Of a stretch of DNA of 64,000 nt, positions 51,217 to 59,973 are shown piece after piece (positions within the stretch are counted from its first letter, which is position 1; every line of letters begins with the position of its first letter). The stretch covers positions 1,240,001 to 1,304,000 of the forward strand of contig NZ_UWOK01000001.1 in assembly GCF_900573985.1 (NCBI RefSeq). The letters are read 5' to 3'. Origin of the DNA: Campylobacter showae. Lineage in GTDB: Bacteria > Campylobacterota > Campylobacteria > Campylobacterales > Campylobacteraceae. A program made the translations under genes and the position numbers. The notes below the pieces were generated by a model. That model was not told the origin of the DNA, ran no database searches, and saw only the letters and a program-made list of their open reading frames with translations.

Positions 51217-52239
51217 ATGATAAGCGGTATAAACGGATTTAACGCAAACGTAAATTATGATTTTAGTAGCGCTCATGAGCGAAATTTAAAAGCACGCGAG
51301 GAAAAAGAGGCTATAAATTTAACCTCAAATCAGGCTTCGAATATGGCGGTCGCGCAGCCAAATTCGACAAATCAAGCGAACCCAAAAAATAGCGAAAACG
51401 TATCAAGCCTAAAAGGTGCCTACGTAGACTTTAACATCAAAGAGATGGAAGCGGCCATCAGGGAGATAAAAAATCTCCCGCCCGGCGCACCGGCTAATAT
51501 ACGAGGCATATTTTCTCTGAGCGGATATACTCTGGACGAAAAGATAAGCGTATGGGGTAAGATAAGCGGGTTAGACGGCTCTTTTAGTAGGAGCGAAGCG
51601 GAAAATCTGAAGAAATTTATAAATAGTAGCGGGGCGTTTGGTTTCGATAAACTTAATCGGGATTTGGCGGGATACGATACGACAAATGTTGATGAATTTG
51701 CGAAAAAATACATAAACCACGAATACCCATTTTTGGGCATAGAATATAATGCAGGGAATAGGGGGATGGAAATCCTCGACTCCGATATGAGCGTGGACGA
51801 GTTTAAGGATAGGTGGGCTGAATATACCGTGCTGAAGCGTTTGGGCGAGAGCGGCGCGGAAAGAATATCCGTAGATGGTGAAAATATCACGATAGTCATT
51901 AATAAAAACAAGGCTCCCGTGGAGTTTAGGGAGCTTGAGAGTATCGAGTATAAGGACAAGCAGAGCAAAAAGGCGTTTATAAAATTCGTTCGAGATGCGA
52001 TAGAAAAGGGTCTGGATATACAAAACCTGCTTGAGGGCAGGGCTGAATTTAAGGAAAATACAAGCGAGGCGACGGCGTTTAAACCCATCCAAGCCACAAG
52101 TAAAAGCAAAACATACGTAGATAAAGACATCAGACGAGAATTCTTTGAAAATTTCCTGAAAGCCGAACGCGAAAAAGGAACAGATATAATGGAGCTTTTA
52201 AGAAAACTAGGTAAAATAGAGCTTGATCTAAAAGCCTAA
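51217..52239 (+). CDS. Signal-less hypothetical protein, sigma-28-linked paralogue 2
   Basis: 340 residues. It starts Ile-Ser-Gly-Ile-Asn-Gly-Phe-Asn-Ala-Asn, parallel to paralogue 1, with a Ser/Asn/Gln-rich flexible N-terminus (20-65). The centre differs: Phe-Ser-Leu-Ser-Gly-Tyr-Thr-Leu-Asp-Glu-Lys and several Asp-rich turns. The end repeats the shared domain Phe-Lys-Pro-Ile-Gln-Ala-Thr-Ser-Lys ... Arg-Arg-Glu-Phe-Phe-Glu-Asn-Phe-Leu-Lys-Ala-Glu. Over about 110 bases the two genes are nearly identical here, which suggests recent duplication or gene conversion of the tail. It follows paralogue 1 by nine bases in one transcript. Confidence 0.65.
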   Translation: MISGINGFNANVNYDFSSAHERNLKAREEKEAINLTSNQASNMAVAQPNSTNQANPKNSENVSSLKGAYVDFNIKEMEAAIREIKNLPPGAPANIRGIFSLSGYTLDEKISVWGKISGLDGSFSRSEAENLKKFINSSGAFGFDKLNRDLAGYDTTNVDEFAKKYINHEYPFLGIEYNAGNRGMEILDSDMSVDEFKDRWAEYTVLKRLGESGAERISVDGENITIVINKNKAPVEFRELESIEYKDKQSKKAFIKFVRDAIEKGLDIQNLLEGRAEFKENTSEATAFKPIQATSKSKTYVDKDIRREFFENFLKAEREKGTDIMELLRKLGKIELDLKA

Positions 52240-52248
52240 GGAGCAGCC

Positions 52249-52647
52249 TTGAAAATACGAATCTACTACGAAGATACCGATGCGGGCGGCATAGTCTATC
52301 ACGCAAACTATATAAAATATTGCGAAAGGGCGCGCAGCCAGATGTTTTTTAACTCGGAGGTTAAGCCTTTTAGCAAGGACGGGCATTTTGTCGTGAGCGA
52401 GATTCGAGCGAAATTTAAAAAACCGGCCGTCCTGGGCGATCTGCTCGAGGTAAAAACGAGCGTGGCAAGCCTAAAAAAAGCCTCCGCGCTCATAAATCAA
52501 AAAATTTATAAAATCGCAAATTTAAGCGGCGAATGCCAGCCTGAGCTCATCTTTGAAGCGGACGTCGAGGTCGCGTTTGTTAGCAACCTAAGGCCTGCTA
52601 AGATGAGCGAGGAGATAGTGGATTTTCTCTCCTCTTATTGCTCGTAA
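52249..52647 (+). CDS. ybgC: YbgC-type acyl-CoA thioesterase (hot-dog fold)
   Basis: 132 residues. The start Tyr-Tyr-Glu-Asp-Thr-Asp-Ala-Gly-Gly-Ile-Val-Tyr-His-Ala-Asn-Tyr and Cys-Glu-Arg-Ala-Arg match the YbgC/4-hydroxybenzoyl-CoA thioesterase family, with the catalytic Asp in Asp-Thr-Asp. In Helicobacter and E. coli it hydrolyses short acyl-CoAs and is linked to envelope lipid metabolism. The start is TTG 52249 with AAGGAG. It ends 13 bases inside the convergent gene. Confidence 0.92.
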   Translation: MKIRIYYEDTDAGGIVYHANYIKYCERARSQMFFNSEVKPFSKDGHFVVSEIRAKFKKPAVLGDLLEVKTSVASLKKASALINQKIYKIANLSGECQPELIFEADVEVAFVSNLRPAKMSEEIVDFLSSYCS

Positions 52648-53834
52648 AAGCCGTATTCGCCGGCTTTTAAAACCTTCGTATCATAGATGATTTGCGAGTC
52701 CTCGACGCTCTGGCTAAAAAGCCTCTGCGCGCCGCGGTTTAGGTAGGTTGCATAGATGTAGTCGAGCCCGGCGCTAGCGGAGTAGCCCACCCAGTTGAAG
52801 TTTAAATTTTGCCCCAAAATTTCGTTATTTGAGTCCAGCGCGCCGTCGGTTTTGGAGATCGAGTTGGCAATGTAGAGCTTTTCTCTATCTTGCGGTTGCG
52901 TGAGTTTAAAGATGCTCGGCGCGTAGTTGATCTGGGTACTTAAAAGAGCGTTAAATTTGACGTCGTAAAGGCGCATTTGAGAGCTTACCATCGAGGCTTT
53001 TACGAGCGGAACGTTTAGAAAAACTGTCGCGCCGCTTAGCCTTGAGTTGCCGGATAACATCGGCTTTAGATCGGTCGCGCCGCTTGCGATCTCGTTTTCG
53101 TAGGCTAGTCCGCCGCTAAACTCGTCAGCGTAGCGATTTAGCGCCGCTCCTAGCGCGCTACCGTCAGAAAATGCCGCGACTTGGCCGTTTGAGAAATTTA
53201 GTAGCTTTTCAACTTGCCCTTTGTAGTCTATACCGCCAAATATCAAATTATCCTGAGGAGAATCGACGCTAGAGATGTGCAAAGTCGGCACAAAAGCAGT
53301 CATAGATGGATCTAAAACCTCGTTTAGGTATTTTGCGCCTACAGGCGTAAACGGCGCGATGATATAGGCGATATTTTCGCTTTTAGCGCGTGCTAGGGCG
53401 CCGTCGATAGCGCTTGGAGCCTCGTTGCCGATGTTGTAAAATTTAACGTCGATGGCAGCGTTTTGCCTGACGACGTAGGCGATAACCGCGTTTGAGACGA
53501 CGCCGGCGTAGCTTTTTATGCTATCCTGCGGGATGATGACGGCGATCTTAAACTCGGCGTTTGAGCTTGGCGTCAGGCTCTCGGTGCCGGCGTTTACGTA
53601 TGAGCCGTTTAGCGCGTTAAAAGCTTGTAAAATTTCTTGATTCGAGCTGCCTTCATAGCGAGCTAAAAAACTGTGCAAAAGACCCTCTCTAACGAGTTCT
53701 AACAAACATGTATCGTTACATTTTACGGGTTCTAAATTTATATAAATTTCGCTTGCAGGCGGGATATCGGATGGCTTGTCACTCCTGGCAAATAGCGCCG
53801 AACAGATCAGTAAAGCGGTTAAAATTTTTCTCAT
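52635..53834 (-). CDS. Exported protein with type-1 periplasmic-binding (LpoA/LivJ-like) fold
   Basis: 399 residues with a signal peptide (1-16). The body alternates beta strands and helices in the pattern of type-1 periplasmic-binding domains: Ala-Glu-Phe-Lys-Ile-Ala-Val-Ile-Ile-Pro (about 92), Ile-Ala-Tyr-Ile-Ile-Ala-Pro-Phe-Thr-Pro-Val (about 155), Gly-Ala-Thr-Val-Phe-Leu-Asn-Val-Pro-Leu. This is the layout of LivJ-like binding proteins and of the LpoA activator domain. No lipobox is seen. The UDG-like gene overlaps its start by four bases. A role in envelope assembly or ligand sensing is possible; I could not identify the family. Confidence 0.68.
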   Translation of the reverse strand: MRKILTALLICSALFARSDKPSDIPPASEIYINLEPVKCNDTCLLELVREGLLHSFLARYEGSSNQEILQAFNALNGSYVNAGTESLTPSSNAEFKIAVIIPQDSIKSYAGVVSNAVIAYVVRQNAAIDVKFYNIGNEAPSAIDGALARAKSENIAYIIAPFTPVGAKYLNEVLDPSMTAFVPTLHISSVDSPQDNLIFGGIDYKGQVEKLLNFSNGQVAAFSDGSALGAALNRYADEFSGGLAYENEIASGATDLKPMLSGNSRLSGATVFLNVPLVKASMVSSQMRLYDVKFNALLSTQINYAPSIFKLTQPQDREKLYIANSISKTDGALDSNNEILGQNLNFNWVGYSASAGLDYIYATYLNRGAQRLFSQSVEDSQIIYDTKVLKAGEYGFYEQ

Positions 53835-54460
53835 AGGTACTCTTTTATCTTTTTTAGATCGCTGAAAAACAGCTCTTTTTTGCTTGGATTTTTCGCTACG
53901 ACGGTCGGCGAATAGGTCGCCAGCAGGGCCGAGTGTTTAAATTTCATTATGTTTCCCCTTATGGTTTCAAAGCTTTGCGCGCTTTGTTTTATCATTTTGT
54001 AAAAAACCTCTTCACCAAGCGCTACGATGAGCTTTGACGCGACTAGACGAGCTTCCGCGCTAAAATACGGCTCGCAAAGCTCGTAGGCGTTTGTCGGAAC
54101 TTTGGCTGCGGGCTTGCATTTTAGCAGGCTCGTGACGTAAATTTCGTTTTTCTCAAGACCTGCTATGTCTTTTAAATTTTGCAAAAACTTATCGTCGCCC
54201 ACCAAAAACTCTCCGCTCGCATCCTCGGCGGTATTTGGCGCATCAAATACGAAAACTACTTTGGCGTTTTTATCCCCAAGTCCCGTTAGCGCGTGGTTTG
54301 CGCTATTGCAAAGCTCGCAGAGATTGCACTCTTTGATGCTTGCGTTTAGCTCGGCAAGACTTCTCGGCAAGGCCGCTGTCGAAGGCGAAAAATCGGCAAA
54401 TTTATATCCGAATGCCCTAAGATAGTAAAGTTCTCTTAAAATTTCGTTTGCGTAACTCAT
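53831..54460 (-). CDS. Uracil-DNA-glycosylase-like protein (family 4 fold, altered motifs)
   Basis: 209 residues. The family-4 iron-sulphur cysteines can be placed: Cys-Asn-Leu-Cys near residue 40, then Leu-Leu-Lys-Cys and Tyr-Glu-Leu-Cys near 115-135. Motif 1, normally Gly-Glu-x-Pro-Gly-xx-Glu-Asp, reads Phe-Asp-Ala-Pro-Asn-Thr-Ala-Glu-Asp. Motif 2, normally Ala-Thr-Tyr-His-Pro-Ser/Ala, reads Ala-Thr-Tyr-Ser-Pro-Thr, so the His is lost. The fold is therefore clear but glycosylase activity is doubtful or different. It overlaps the exported-protein gene by four bases and is first in that minus-strand operon. Confidence 0.8.
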   Translation of the reverse strand: MSYANEILRELYYLRAFGYKFADFSPSTAALPRSLAELNASIKECNLCELCNSANHALTGLGDKNAKVVFVFDAPNTAEDASGEFLVGDDKFLQNLKDIAGLEKNEIYVTSLLKCKPAAKVPTNAYELCEPYFSAEARLVASKLIVALGEEVFYKMIKQSAQSFETIRGNIMKFKHSALLATYSPTVVAKNPSKKELFFSDLKKIKEYL

Positions 54461-54499
54461 CGCGCGATGATATCCAAAAGGGCGTTAAAAACAGATAAA

Positions 54500-54976
54500 T
54501 CAAAGCGCGAGTTTGCTTAAATTTTCACCGTCCAAGCGGTAGTTTCGCCACTGCTCGGACTGGTTTTTTGCGCCCATTTTTTCGTAAAATTTGATGCCCG
54601 GCTCGTTCCAGTGCAGGCACGCCCACTCGAGGCGTTGGAGGTTTTCGTCCTTGCAAATTTTGGCTAAACATTTAAAAAACTCTTTTCCTATGCCTTTGTT
54701 GCGATACTCTTTTTGGACGTATAGATCCTCTAAGTACATCCCGCCAAGTCCCAAAAAGGTGGAAAAGGTGTAAAAATATATGGCGTAAGCTATGATTTTG
54801 CCTTCTGTTTCGCAGACTAAAATCATGGCATAGTTTTTCTCAAAAACAGACTCCGCGAAAATTTCGGGCGTAAATTTTACTTCATCGCTCATTTTTTCGT
54901 ATTTGGCTAGTTCTTTAACCAGCTCGCAAACGGCTGTAATGTCCGCTCTAACGGCTTTTCTAATAACGTAAGGCAA
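54500..54976 (-). CDS. GNAT-family N-acetyltransferase (diamine/thialysine acetyltransferase-like)
   Basis: 158 residues. The acetyl-CoA loop is Gln-Lys-Glu-Tyr-Arg-Asn-Lys-Gly-Ile-Gly-Lys (about 92-102), preceded by Met-Tyr-Leu-Glu-Asp-Leu-Tyr-Val. The C-terminal Trp-Asn-Glu-Pro-Gly-Ile-Lys-Phe-Tyr-Glu-Lys-Met-Gly-Ala is typical of spermidine/spermine- and thialysine-type N-acetyltransferases. The substrate may be a polyamine or a lysine analogue. It is divergent from rpmH, separated by 135 AT-rich bases that must hold both promoters. Confidence 0.88.
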   Translation of the reverse strand: MPYVIRKAVRADITAVCELVKELAKYEKMSDEVKFTPEIFAESVFEKNYAMILVCETEGKIIAYAIYFYTFSTFLGLGGMYLEDLYVQKEYRNKGIGKEFFKCLAKICKDENLQRLEWACLHWNEPGIKFYEKMGAKNQSEQWRNYRLDGENLSKLAL

Positions 54977-55111
54977 ATTTGCTCCTAAATTTTAATAAGC
55001 GATTATATTTTTATTATTTTAAAACGAAGTTTAAAAATTTATTAAAAGGATTTTAAGCGATTTGTTGATAAAATCACCGACTTATATCAAAATCACCATA
55101 AGGAAAAATTT

Positions 55112-55246
55112 ATGAAAAGAACATACCAACCTCATAAAACCCCTAGAAAACGCACTCACGGGTTTCGCGTCCGCATGAAAACTAAAAACGGCCGCAAAGT
55201 GCTAAACGCAAGACGCGCAAAAGGCAGAGCAAGATTGGCCGTTTAA
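55112..55246 (+). CDS. rpmH: 50S ribosomal protein L34
   Basis: 44 residues, complete: [18 protein letters not shown], ending [10 protein letters not shown]. An AAGGAAAA ribosome site precedes the ATG. It starts the conserved rpmH-rnpA-yidD-yidC-jag-mnmE cluster. In many bacteria dnaA and the origin lie beside it; here the upstream neighbour is an acetyltransferase gene, so the origin is elsewhere. The 3' end appears to be overlapped by rnpA. Confidence 0.98.
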   Translation: MKRTYQPHKTPRKRTHGFRVRMKTKNGRKVLNARRAKGRARLAV

Positions 55247-55578
55247 GCAAATTTAGCTCTATAAGCAGCCAAAAGGAGTTTTCAAGCGTCTACAAAGAGG
55301 CCATCAAATGGCACTGCGAGGAGGCAATAGTCTTTTTTAAGCCTTGCAATGAAAACAAACTAGCCGTCGTAGCCAGCAAAAAGGTGGGCAAAGCCGTCGT
55401 TCGCAACCGATGTAAAAGGCTTTTGCGAGCGGTCGTCGTCGAGATTTCAAACGAGCTTGCGGACGGCATTTACGTGATAGTCGTTAAAAACGGGCTAGAT
55501 AAAAGCTCGTTTTTAAAGCTCAAAAAAAATATCTCTTGGGCTATGAAAAAACTCGGATGTATAAAATCAGGCATATGA
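55234..55578 (+). CDS. rnpA: Ribonuclease P protein component, non-canonical start
   Basis: About 114 residues. The core [17 protein letters not shown] is the RnpA signature (RNR motif). The usual N-terminal part ([19 protein letters not shown]) lies upstream in the same open frame, but there is no ATG, GTG or TTG before the GTG at 55384, which would delete the substrate-binding cleft. ATT 55234 is the best candidate, overlapping rpmH by 13 bases. The protein assists the catalytic RNA in trimming tRNA 5' ends. It overlaps yidD by four bases (ATGA). Confidence 0.85.
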   Translation: MGRLSKFSSISSQKEFSSVYKEAIKWHCEEAIVFFKPCNENKLAVVASKKVGKAVVRNRCKRLLRAVVVEISNELADGIYVIVVKNGLDKSSFLKLKKNISWAMKKLGCIKSGI

Positions 55579-55922
55579 AAATGATAAAACAAGCTATTTT
55601 ATTTTTGATAAAAGCGTATCAAGATTATATCTCCAAATTTACTCCGAAGTCTTGCAGATACTATCCCTCGTGCTCTGAATTTGCTGTTTGGCAGTTCAAA
55701 TTTAACGGCTTTTTCTCAGCGCTCTTCGCGGTTATTTTTAGAATTTTACGCTGTAATCAACTCTTTAAAGGCGGCATCGACTACCCCGTCATCAGTAAAA
55801 ATTTCAACTCTTTTTTTATATCCAATCAAAATTTAAAATCACATATCGCATTTTGGTTTGTCCCGTATAAAAAAAATAAATTCTACGTTATTAAAAATTT
55901 AGACTTTCAAAAGGAAAAATAG
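55575..55922 (+). CDS. yidD: Membrane protein insertion efficiency factor YidD
   Basis: 115 residues from ATG 55575, in ATGA overlap with rnpA. The family motif Cys-Arg-Tyr-Tyr-Pro-Ser-Cys-Ser-Glu-Phe-Ala is at about 28-38, preceded by an amphipathic helix and followed by Leu-Arg-Cys-Asn-Gln-Leu-Phe-Lys-Gly-Gly-Ile-Asp-Tyr-Pro-Val. It is a peripheral inner-membrane helper of YidC. The C-terminal extension of about 35 residues is basic and aromatic. The stop shares one base with the yidC start. Confidence 0.94.
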   Translation: MKMIKQAILFLIKAYQDYISKFTPKSCRYYPSCSEFAVWQFKFNGFFSALFAVIFRILRCNQLFKGGIDYPVISKNFNSFFISNQNLKSHIAFWFVPYKKNKFYVIKNLDFQKEK

Positions 55923-57484
55923 TGTTAGACAATATGTCAGTTCAAAAACGCGTGTTATTAGCGACCGTTTTATCTTTTATCTTTTTTATCGCTTACGATT
56001 ATTTTTTTATTCCTAAAAATTTGCCGTTAGATCAAAACCAAACCGTAGCTGCGCAGCAATCAAGCCAAGCAAATGCCGCTTCGAGTACAAATACCGCATC
56101 GGCTACTAGCGCTCCGCAAGCCGTAGCGACGCAAAGCCGCGAGATCGCTGTGATAAAGGGCGAGCACTTTGAGGCGCGCATAGATGAGCTGGGCAGGATT
56201 TCGAAATTTTATCTAAACGACGAAAAATATAAAAACGCCGAGGGCGAGCGCATAGAGCTAGCCGGCACGCAGCCGCTGCCGCTTGAGGTACGCTTTAGCG
56301 ATAAGGCTTTAAACGAGCAAGCATTTAAGGTAGCCTACGCAAGCGACGTTAGCGAAATAAATTTAACTAGTGAGCCAAAAACTATAGTTTTAACGCAAAA
56401 TTTAGAGGGCTCTAGCGTAACCAAAAAGATCACGTTTTATCCAAACGGAAGCTACGATCTAGACCTTAGCGTGAGCGCGGGCGAATACTACGTGACTCCG
56501 GGCTTTCGTCCAAGCGTCGCGATCGACAGCTACACCGTGCATGGCGCACTTCTTAAGCATAACGACGGTAAACTAACCATCATCGAGGACGGCGACGTAG
56601 ACGCGACCGAGAGCTTTAATAACGTAAATATAGCCGCAGCAAGCGACAGATACTACACGGCTTTATTTTTTAAATTTGACGGACTCTTAAATCCCGTCGT
56701 TTCAAAAGACGGCGCGGGCAATGCCGTAATATTCGTAAAAGGCGAGCAAAATTTTAAAGCCAAAGGCTACATCGGCGCCAAAGACCACGCTACTCTAAGT
56801 CAGATCAACGAGGAGCTCGTAGACGTCATCGAGTACGGCTGGTTTACCTTTATCGCAAAGCCGATGTTTGCATTCTTAAATTTACTTTACGGCTATATCG
56901 GTAACTGGGGCTGGGCGATCGTCGTTCTGACGCTGGTTATCAGGATCGTGCTTTTCCCGCTAACCTACAAAGGCATGCTATCGATGAACAAGCTAAAAGA
57001 TCTAGCGCCGAAGGTAAAAGAGCTACAAGCCAAATACAAAGGCGATCCGCAAAAGCTAAATATGCACATGATGGAGCTATATAAGAAAAACGGTGCAAAT
57101 CCGATGGGCGGCTGCTTGCCGATACTTATGCAGATTCCGATTTTCTTTGCGATTTACCGCGTACTACTAAACGCGATCGAGCTAAAAGCAGCGCCGTGGA
57201 TACTCTGGATACACGACCTTTCGGTGATGGATCCGTATTTTGTGCTGCCTATTTTGATGGGTGCGACGATGTTCCTTCAGCAAAAGCTCACGCCGACGAC
57301 CTTTAGCGATCCGATGCAAGAAAAGATAATGAAATTTTTACCGCTTATCTTTACGTTTTTCTTTGTGACTTTCCCTGCGGGACTTACGCTTTACTGGTTC
57401 GTAAACAACGTCTGCTCGGTCATCCAGCAAGTTTTCGTAAACAAGCTCTTTGAAAAGCACAAGAAAGCCGAGGTAAAGGCCTAA
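55922..57484 (+). CDS. yidC: Membrane protein insertase YidC
   Basis: 520 residues, GTG start (55922) with AAAGGAAAA upstream. N-terminal anchor (about 10-28), an Ala/Ser/Thr-rich linker (40-65), a periplasmic beta domain (about 70-310) and five conserved helices (about 320-510). The 60KD_IMP core includes Gly-Asn-Trp-Gly-Trp-Ala-Ile-Val-Val-Leu-Thr-Leu-Val-Ile-Arg and Pro-Met-Gly-Gly-Cys-Leu-Pro-Ile-Leu-Met-Gln-Ile-Pro. The groove Arg is in the Ile-Arg-Ile-Val-Leu-Phe-Pro segment. It inserts membrane proteins alone or with SecYEG. Confidence 0.97.
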   Translation: MLDNMSVQKRVLLATVLSFIFFIAYDYFFIPKNLPLDQNQTVAAQQSSQANAASSTNTASATSAPQAVATQSREIAVIKGEHFEARIDELGRISKFYLNDEKYKNAEGERIELAGTQPLPLEVRFSDKALNEQAFKVAYASDVSEINLTSEPKTIVLTQNLEGSSVTKKITFYPNGSYDLDLSVSAGEYYVTPGFRPSVAIDSYTVHGALLKHNDGKLTIIEDGDVDATESFNNVNIAAASDRYYTALFFKFDGLLNPVVSKDGAGNAVIFVKGEQNFKAKGYIGAKDHATLSQINEELVDVIEYGWFTFIAKPMFAFLNLLYGYIGNWGWAIVVLTLVIRIVLFPLTYKGMLSMNKLKDLAPKVKELQAKYKGDPQKLNMHMMELYKKNGANPMGGCLPILMQIPIFFAIYRVLLNAIELKAAPWILWIHDLSVMDPYFVLPILMGATMFLQQKLTPTTFSDPMQEKIMKFLPLIFTFFFVTFPAGLTLYWFVNNVCSVIQQVFVNKLFEKHKKAEVKA

Positions 57485-58626
57485 TGCGAATCGAAGCTGA
57501 AAATCTACAAGAGGCTTTTCAAAAGGCCGCGCAGGAGCTAAACTGCTCCGTCACGGAGCTTGATATCAAAATTTTACAAAACCCGAGCCCCGGTTTTTTG
57601 GGATTTTTCAAAAAAACGGCGATCATCGAAGCGGTAAAAGAGAGCGTGCATAAAGAAGCAAAAAAAGCCCCTCAAGCCGCTCGCGAAAACGGTCATAAAG
57701 AAAACGGCGGCGAAAAAAAGAAAGAATTTAAGAAAAAAGAGAACTCCGGCGAAGAGCAAAATCACCGAAACGAAAAGAAAAAAAATCATAAAAATCGCCA
57801 CGATCATCATAAAAATCATGCGGCGAAGCAAAGCGAAACTGGCGCGGTAAACGAGTCTAAAGTCGAAGAATCGCAACCGCAAAAAGAACCTCAAGCAAAA
57901 GAAAAAGAGTTGCATAAAAAAGAACAACCCAAAAAAGAGAGCGGCAAAAGCATCCTTGATCACTCGATCATCGATACCTTTAATAAAAACGACTTTTACG
58001 AAGGCGAGGAAAAAGCGGGAAGCGGCGAAAATTTAGGCTCGCAAGCTTCCGGCGGCGAGGCAAATTTGACGCAAGCCGCGCCAAATTTAGCTAAAAAAGA
58101 AAAACAAGACTCTCGCGCCGACCGCGGATTGGCTCAAAAACAAAAAGAGCAAAAACCAAAAGCCGACATCGATAAAGTACTTCCCGAGATAAAGCAGGGC
58201 GTAGAAAAGCTCTTTGGCGGAAATTTCTTTACGATAGATAAGATAGACGTGCGCAAATTTGACGACGAGACCGTAATAATCGAGCTTGACGGCGAGGATG
58301 CGGCGCTACTCATCGGCAAAGAGGGCTACCGATACAAGGCGATCTCATATCTGCTCTATAACTGGATCAGCTCGAAATACGGCCTTGCCGTGCGTCTTGA
58401 GATCGCGCAATTTTTGCAAAATCAAGAAGCCGCGATCGATCAGTATCTAAAGGGAATAATCGAGCGCGTGGAGGAAACGGGCAAGGCTAAAACCAAGTCT
58501 TTAGATGGCGTTTTGGTTAAGATCGCTCTTGAAAAACTGCGCGAAAAATTCCCCGACAAATACGTAAGCGTAAAGTCAAATAGCGACGGGCAGTTCGTAG
58601 TCGTGAACGACTTTATCAAAAAATGA
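57484..58626 (+). CDS. Jag/KhpB-type RNA-binding protein
   Basis: 380 residues. An N-terminal Jag_N domain (1-55: Ala-Gln-Glu-Leu-Asn-Cys ... [10 protein letters not shown]) precedes a highly charged Lys/Glu/His linker (60-240). Next is a KH domain (about 265-310) with Leu-Ile-Gly-Lys-Glu-Gly-Tyr-Arg-Tyr. The usual R3H Arg-x3-His motif is not obvious in the last 60 residues, so that domain is diverged. Homologues bind many RNAs and influence cell-wall synthesis and division. The linker DNA again contains AAATTT words. It overlaps yidC by one base and mnmE by four. Confidence 0.88.
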   Translation: MRIEAENLQEAFQKAAQELNCSVTELDIKILQNPSPGFLGFFKKTAIIEAVKESVHKEAKKAPQAARENGHKENGGEKKKEFKKKENSGEEQNHRNEKKKNHKNRHDHHKNHAAKQSETGAVNESKVEESQPQKEPQAKEKELHKKEQPKKESGKSILDHSIIDTFNKNDFYEGEEKAGSGENLGSQASGGEANLTQAAPNLAKKEKQDSRADRGLAQKQKEQKPKADIDKVLPEIKQGVEKLFGGNFFTIDKIDVRKFDDETVIIELDGEDAALLIGKEGYRYKAISYLLYNWISSKYGLAVRLEIAQFLQNQEAAIDQYLKGIIERVEETGKAKTKSLDGVLVKIALEKLREKFPDKYVSVKSNSDGQFVVVNDFIKK

Positions 58627-59942
58627 ACGAGACCATAGCCGCCGTCGCCACCGCGCATGGCGTAGGCTCGATCTCCATCATCAGGCTAAGCGGCGCAGAT
58701 GCCCTTGGTCTGGCTCTAAAACTCACCAAAATCACCTCTCTTACCCCGCGTTACGCTACTCTAACTAAAATTTACGCCGAAGGCGAGCTCATCGACGAAG
58801 CCTTGCTTATTTATTTTAAAGCTCCGCACAGCTTCACGGGCGAGGACGTGGTGGAGTTTCAGCTCCACGGCGGGCTAGTGGTGGCAAATTTGATCCTGGG
58901 CGAGCTTATAAAAAACGGCGCCAGACTCGCCCGCGCAGGAGAGTTTAGCAAGCGAGCGCTCATAAACGGCAAGATGGATTTTAGCAAGATCGAAGCGATA
59001 AACTCGCTCATAAACGCAAAAAGCGAGGATAGCGTCAAAATCATTGCCCGCACGATGAGAGGCGATCTAGCTAAATTTGCAAATGAAATCCGCTCCGAGC
59101 TCGTAAAAACTCTGGCATTTGTGGAGACTAGCATCGACTATGCCGACGATGATCTGCCTGCCGATCTGCTAGAAAGTATCAGCCAAATGCTAAAACAAAA
59201 CAGCGCTAAACTAGATAAAATCGTCGCCATAAGCCAGAGCAGAAAAGGGTTGCTCGAGGGCTTTAAAATCGCGATAGTAGGCAAGCCAAACGTCGGCAAA
59301 AGCTCGATTTTAAACTCGCTTTTATCCTACGAGCGCGCGATCATCAGCGACGAGGCCGGCACGACTAGGGACAGCATCGAGGAAGCCCTAAAAATCGGCA
59401 CTCATCTAGTGCGTATCATCGATACGGCAGGCATCCGCAAAAACGCGGGTAAAATCGAGCAAATCGGCATTTCGTATTCTCTGCGAGCTATCGAGGAGGC
59501 CGACGTCATCTTGGCTGTCTTTGATGCGTCGCAGGAGGCGGACGAGCAGGATAACGAGATCCTGGAGCTTTTAAAAAACTCACAAAAAAAGATTTTTTAC
59601 GTTCTAAATAAATGCGACCTCGGCGTTAAATTTACAAGTCCCGAAAATCCGATAAAAATTTGCGCAAAGCAAGGAACTGACGAGATAATAAGCAATCTAA
59701 AAACCTATCTCGACGCTCAGGAGACGAGCGAGATACTACTAAACTCCACTCGTCAAATTTTAAGCTGCGAAGCGGCGAGCGAGGCTTTAAAAAGAGCGTT
59801 AAATTTGCTTGTCGAGTCTGAGCTTGAGCTTTTTGCTTATGAGCTAAATGCGGCGATAGAGCAAATCTCGTCGATCACAAAGCCGTTTGAGAGAAGCGAA
59901 ATTTTAGACGAAATGTTTAGCAACTTTTGCCTCGGCAAATAA
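58623..59942 (+). CDS. mnmE: tRNA modification GTPase MnmE (TrmE)
   Basis: 439 residues. An N-terminal folate-binding domain, then a helical domain with an inserted G domain: Gly-Lys-Pro-Asn-Val-Gly-Lys-Ser-Ser (about 220), Asp-Thr-Ala-Gly-Ile-Arg (about 265) and Asn-Lys-Cys-Asp (about 329). The C-terminal Phe-Cys-Leu-Gly-Lys is the family Cys-Ile/Leu-Gly-Lys end. With MnmG it adds the cmnm5 group to wobble uridines. Last gene of the rpmH cluster. Confidence 0.97.
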   Translation: MNETIAAVATAHGVGSISIIRLSGADALGLALKLTKITSLTPRYATLTKIYAEGELIDEALLIYFKAPHSFTGEDVVEFQLHGGLVVANLILGELIKNGARLARAGEFSKRALINGKMDFSKIEAINSLINAKSEDSVKIIARTMRGDLAKFANEIRSELVKTLAFVETSIDYADDDLPADLLESISQMLKQNSAKLDKIVAISQSRKGLLEGFKIAIVGKPNVGKSSILNSLLSYERAIISDEAGTTRDSIEEALKIGTHLVRIIDTAGIRKNAGKIEQIGISYSLRAIEEADVILAVFDASQEADEQDNEILELLKNSQKKIFYVLNKCDLGVKFTSPENPIKICAKQGTDEIISNLKTYLDAQETSEILLNSTRQILSCEAASEALKRALNLLVESELELFAYELNAAIEQISSITKPFERSEILDEMFSNFCLGK

Positions 59943-59973
59943 CGAAATTTACTCTATAAAAAAGGAAAAAATA

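Noticed and set aside
51420..52130. 236-residue minus-strand open frame inside paralogue 2
   Set aside because: Antisense shadow with no recognisable domain; the plus-strand gene has a ribosome site, an operon partner and a shared domain.
55000..55111. Replication origin next to rpmH
   Set aside because: No dnaA or dnaN gene nearby and no cluster of DnaA-box-like sequences; Campylobacter carries dnaA at another locus.
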